Assembly (NCBI GenBank): GCA_029012285.1 | Contig: JAQXLU010000028.1 | Span: 1-37,623, forward strand | Source: Clostridiales bacterium | GTDB taxonomy: Bacteria; Bacillota; Clostridia; Christensenellales; Aristaeellaceae | Direction of reading: 5' to 3' | DNA: 37,623 nucleotides | In this document: positions 37,453-37,623 of the stretch, in pieces | Numbering within the stretch: the first letter of the stretch is position 1 | Layout of the letters: each line of letters opens with the position of its first letter | Notes under the pieces: model-generated | What the model saw: only the letters and a program-made list of their open reading frames with translations | What the model was told of the DNA's origin: nothing | Database searches by the model: none | Translations under genes and position numbers: made by a program

Positions 37453-37623
37453 TTACTGATCCAGGCCAGGGACGCCCATGTCGATGTCCGCGGCTTCCGT
37501 CACGATTTTGAAGATGTCAGCCAGCGCCTGCTGGAGGCGCATCTCCGACAGCATGTACCTGCTGACCGTAGGGTTACCGAACAGAAGCGCCGTGATGCCC
37601 TGGAAGCGCTGCATATCGTCGTC
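37453..37623 (-). CDS. ylbF: YlbF family regulator, C-terminal part
   Basis: Only the last 56 residues are inside the window; the 5' part is beyond the right edge. The fragment reads DDDMQRFQGITALLFGNP, then SRYMLSEMRLQQALADIFKI, and ends DMGVPGLDQ. This matches the helical C-terminal half of YlbF/YmcA proteins (F..L..l..NP.v..yl..E.RL.q...DI..I). In B. subtilis, YlbF with YmcA and YaaT forms the Y-complex that affects RNase Y function, competence and biofilm formation. It lies 43 nt before mltG and would be its operon partner. Confidence 0.8.
   Translation of the reverse strand, partial: DDDMQRFQGITALLFGNPTVSRYMLSEMRLQQALADIFKIVTEAADIDMGVPGLDQ

Noticed and set aside
35715-37511. 598-codon plus-strand open frame
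   Set aside because: Antisense to U32 and mltG, crosses the gap between them, no recognisable domain.

Overview
The window looks like a chromosomal segment of a fairly GC-rich, low-GC-lineage Gram-positive bacterium (Bacillota, probably class Clostridia). The supporting signs are strong AGGAGG-type ribosome binding sites, sigma-A-like promoters, SecG, Rex, YlbF and MltG homologues, a sortase-type VPKTG tail, and secreted proteins with Pro/Thr-rich 'TPTP' linkers. I cannot place it at genus level from sequence alone. Many long antisense ORFs exist because of the GC content; they are not annotated.

Layout. 1-1.5 kb: end of an ECF sigma factor operon, a PH-domain protein and secG, all on the minus strand. 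1.6-3.3 kb: a two-gene minus-strand uronate operon, kduD-like dehydrogenase and kduI isomerase. 3.6-4.9 kb: a secreted protein with a discoidin-like domain and SH3-like domains. 5.1-25.4 kb: one continuous minus-strand run of ten or eleven genes (read from 25.4 down to 5.1 kb) that I interpret as a single exopolysaccharide operon. 25.4-26.2 kb: its control region and the truncated 3' end of a cell-surface protein gene. 26.2-30.1 kb: a plus-strand RiPP-like cassette. 30.2-37.6 kb: housekeeping and envelope genes (sugar nucleotidyltransferase, peptidoglycan-binding protein, VanW protein, rex, U32 peptidase, mltG, ylbF).

The exopolysaccharide operon is the centrepiece. Its order is: UDP-GlcNAc 2-epimerase; thioredoxin-GH8 fusion; GT-C membrane protein; degenerate GGDEF protein; DUF2334 protein; GT2 synthase; BcsB-like protein; MBOAT acyltransferase; SGNH acyltransferase with three LamG-like repeats; tandemly duplicated GT-C protein; another GT-C protein with a long repeat tail. 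The block GH8 / GGDEF / DUF2334 / GT2 / BcsB matches the Bacillus subtilis ydaJKLMN set, a proposed c-di-GMP-controlled exopolysaccharide machine. Here it appears to be extended with a precursor gene (wecB), an O-acylation pair and three polyprenyl-sugar-type glycosyltransferases. The GGDEF protein has lost its active-site motif but keeps an RxxD I-site at the right spacing, so it is a likely c-di-GMP receptor. The promoter is strong and carries a 15-bp palindrome over the -35 box and a pair of 15-bp direct repeats with a 21-bp period upstream.

The RiPP-like cassette contains a TetR regulator, a secreted Ntn-type amide hydrolase, a Nif11-type precursor with a GG cleavage motif and a three-cysteine 41-residue core, and a radical SAM/SPASM maturase. 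No exporter or leader peptidase is in the window. Its left edge coincides with the broken 5' end of the surface-protein gene, which suggests an insertion junction. All functions are inferred by reading the sequence; no database search was run.
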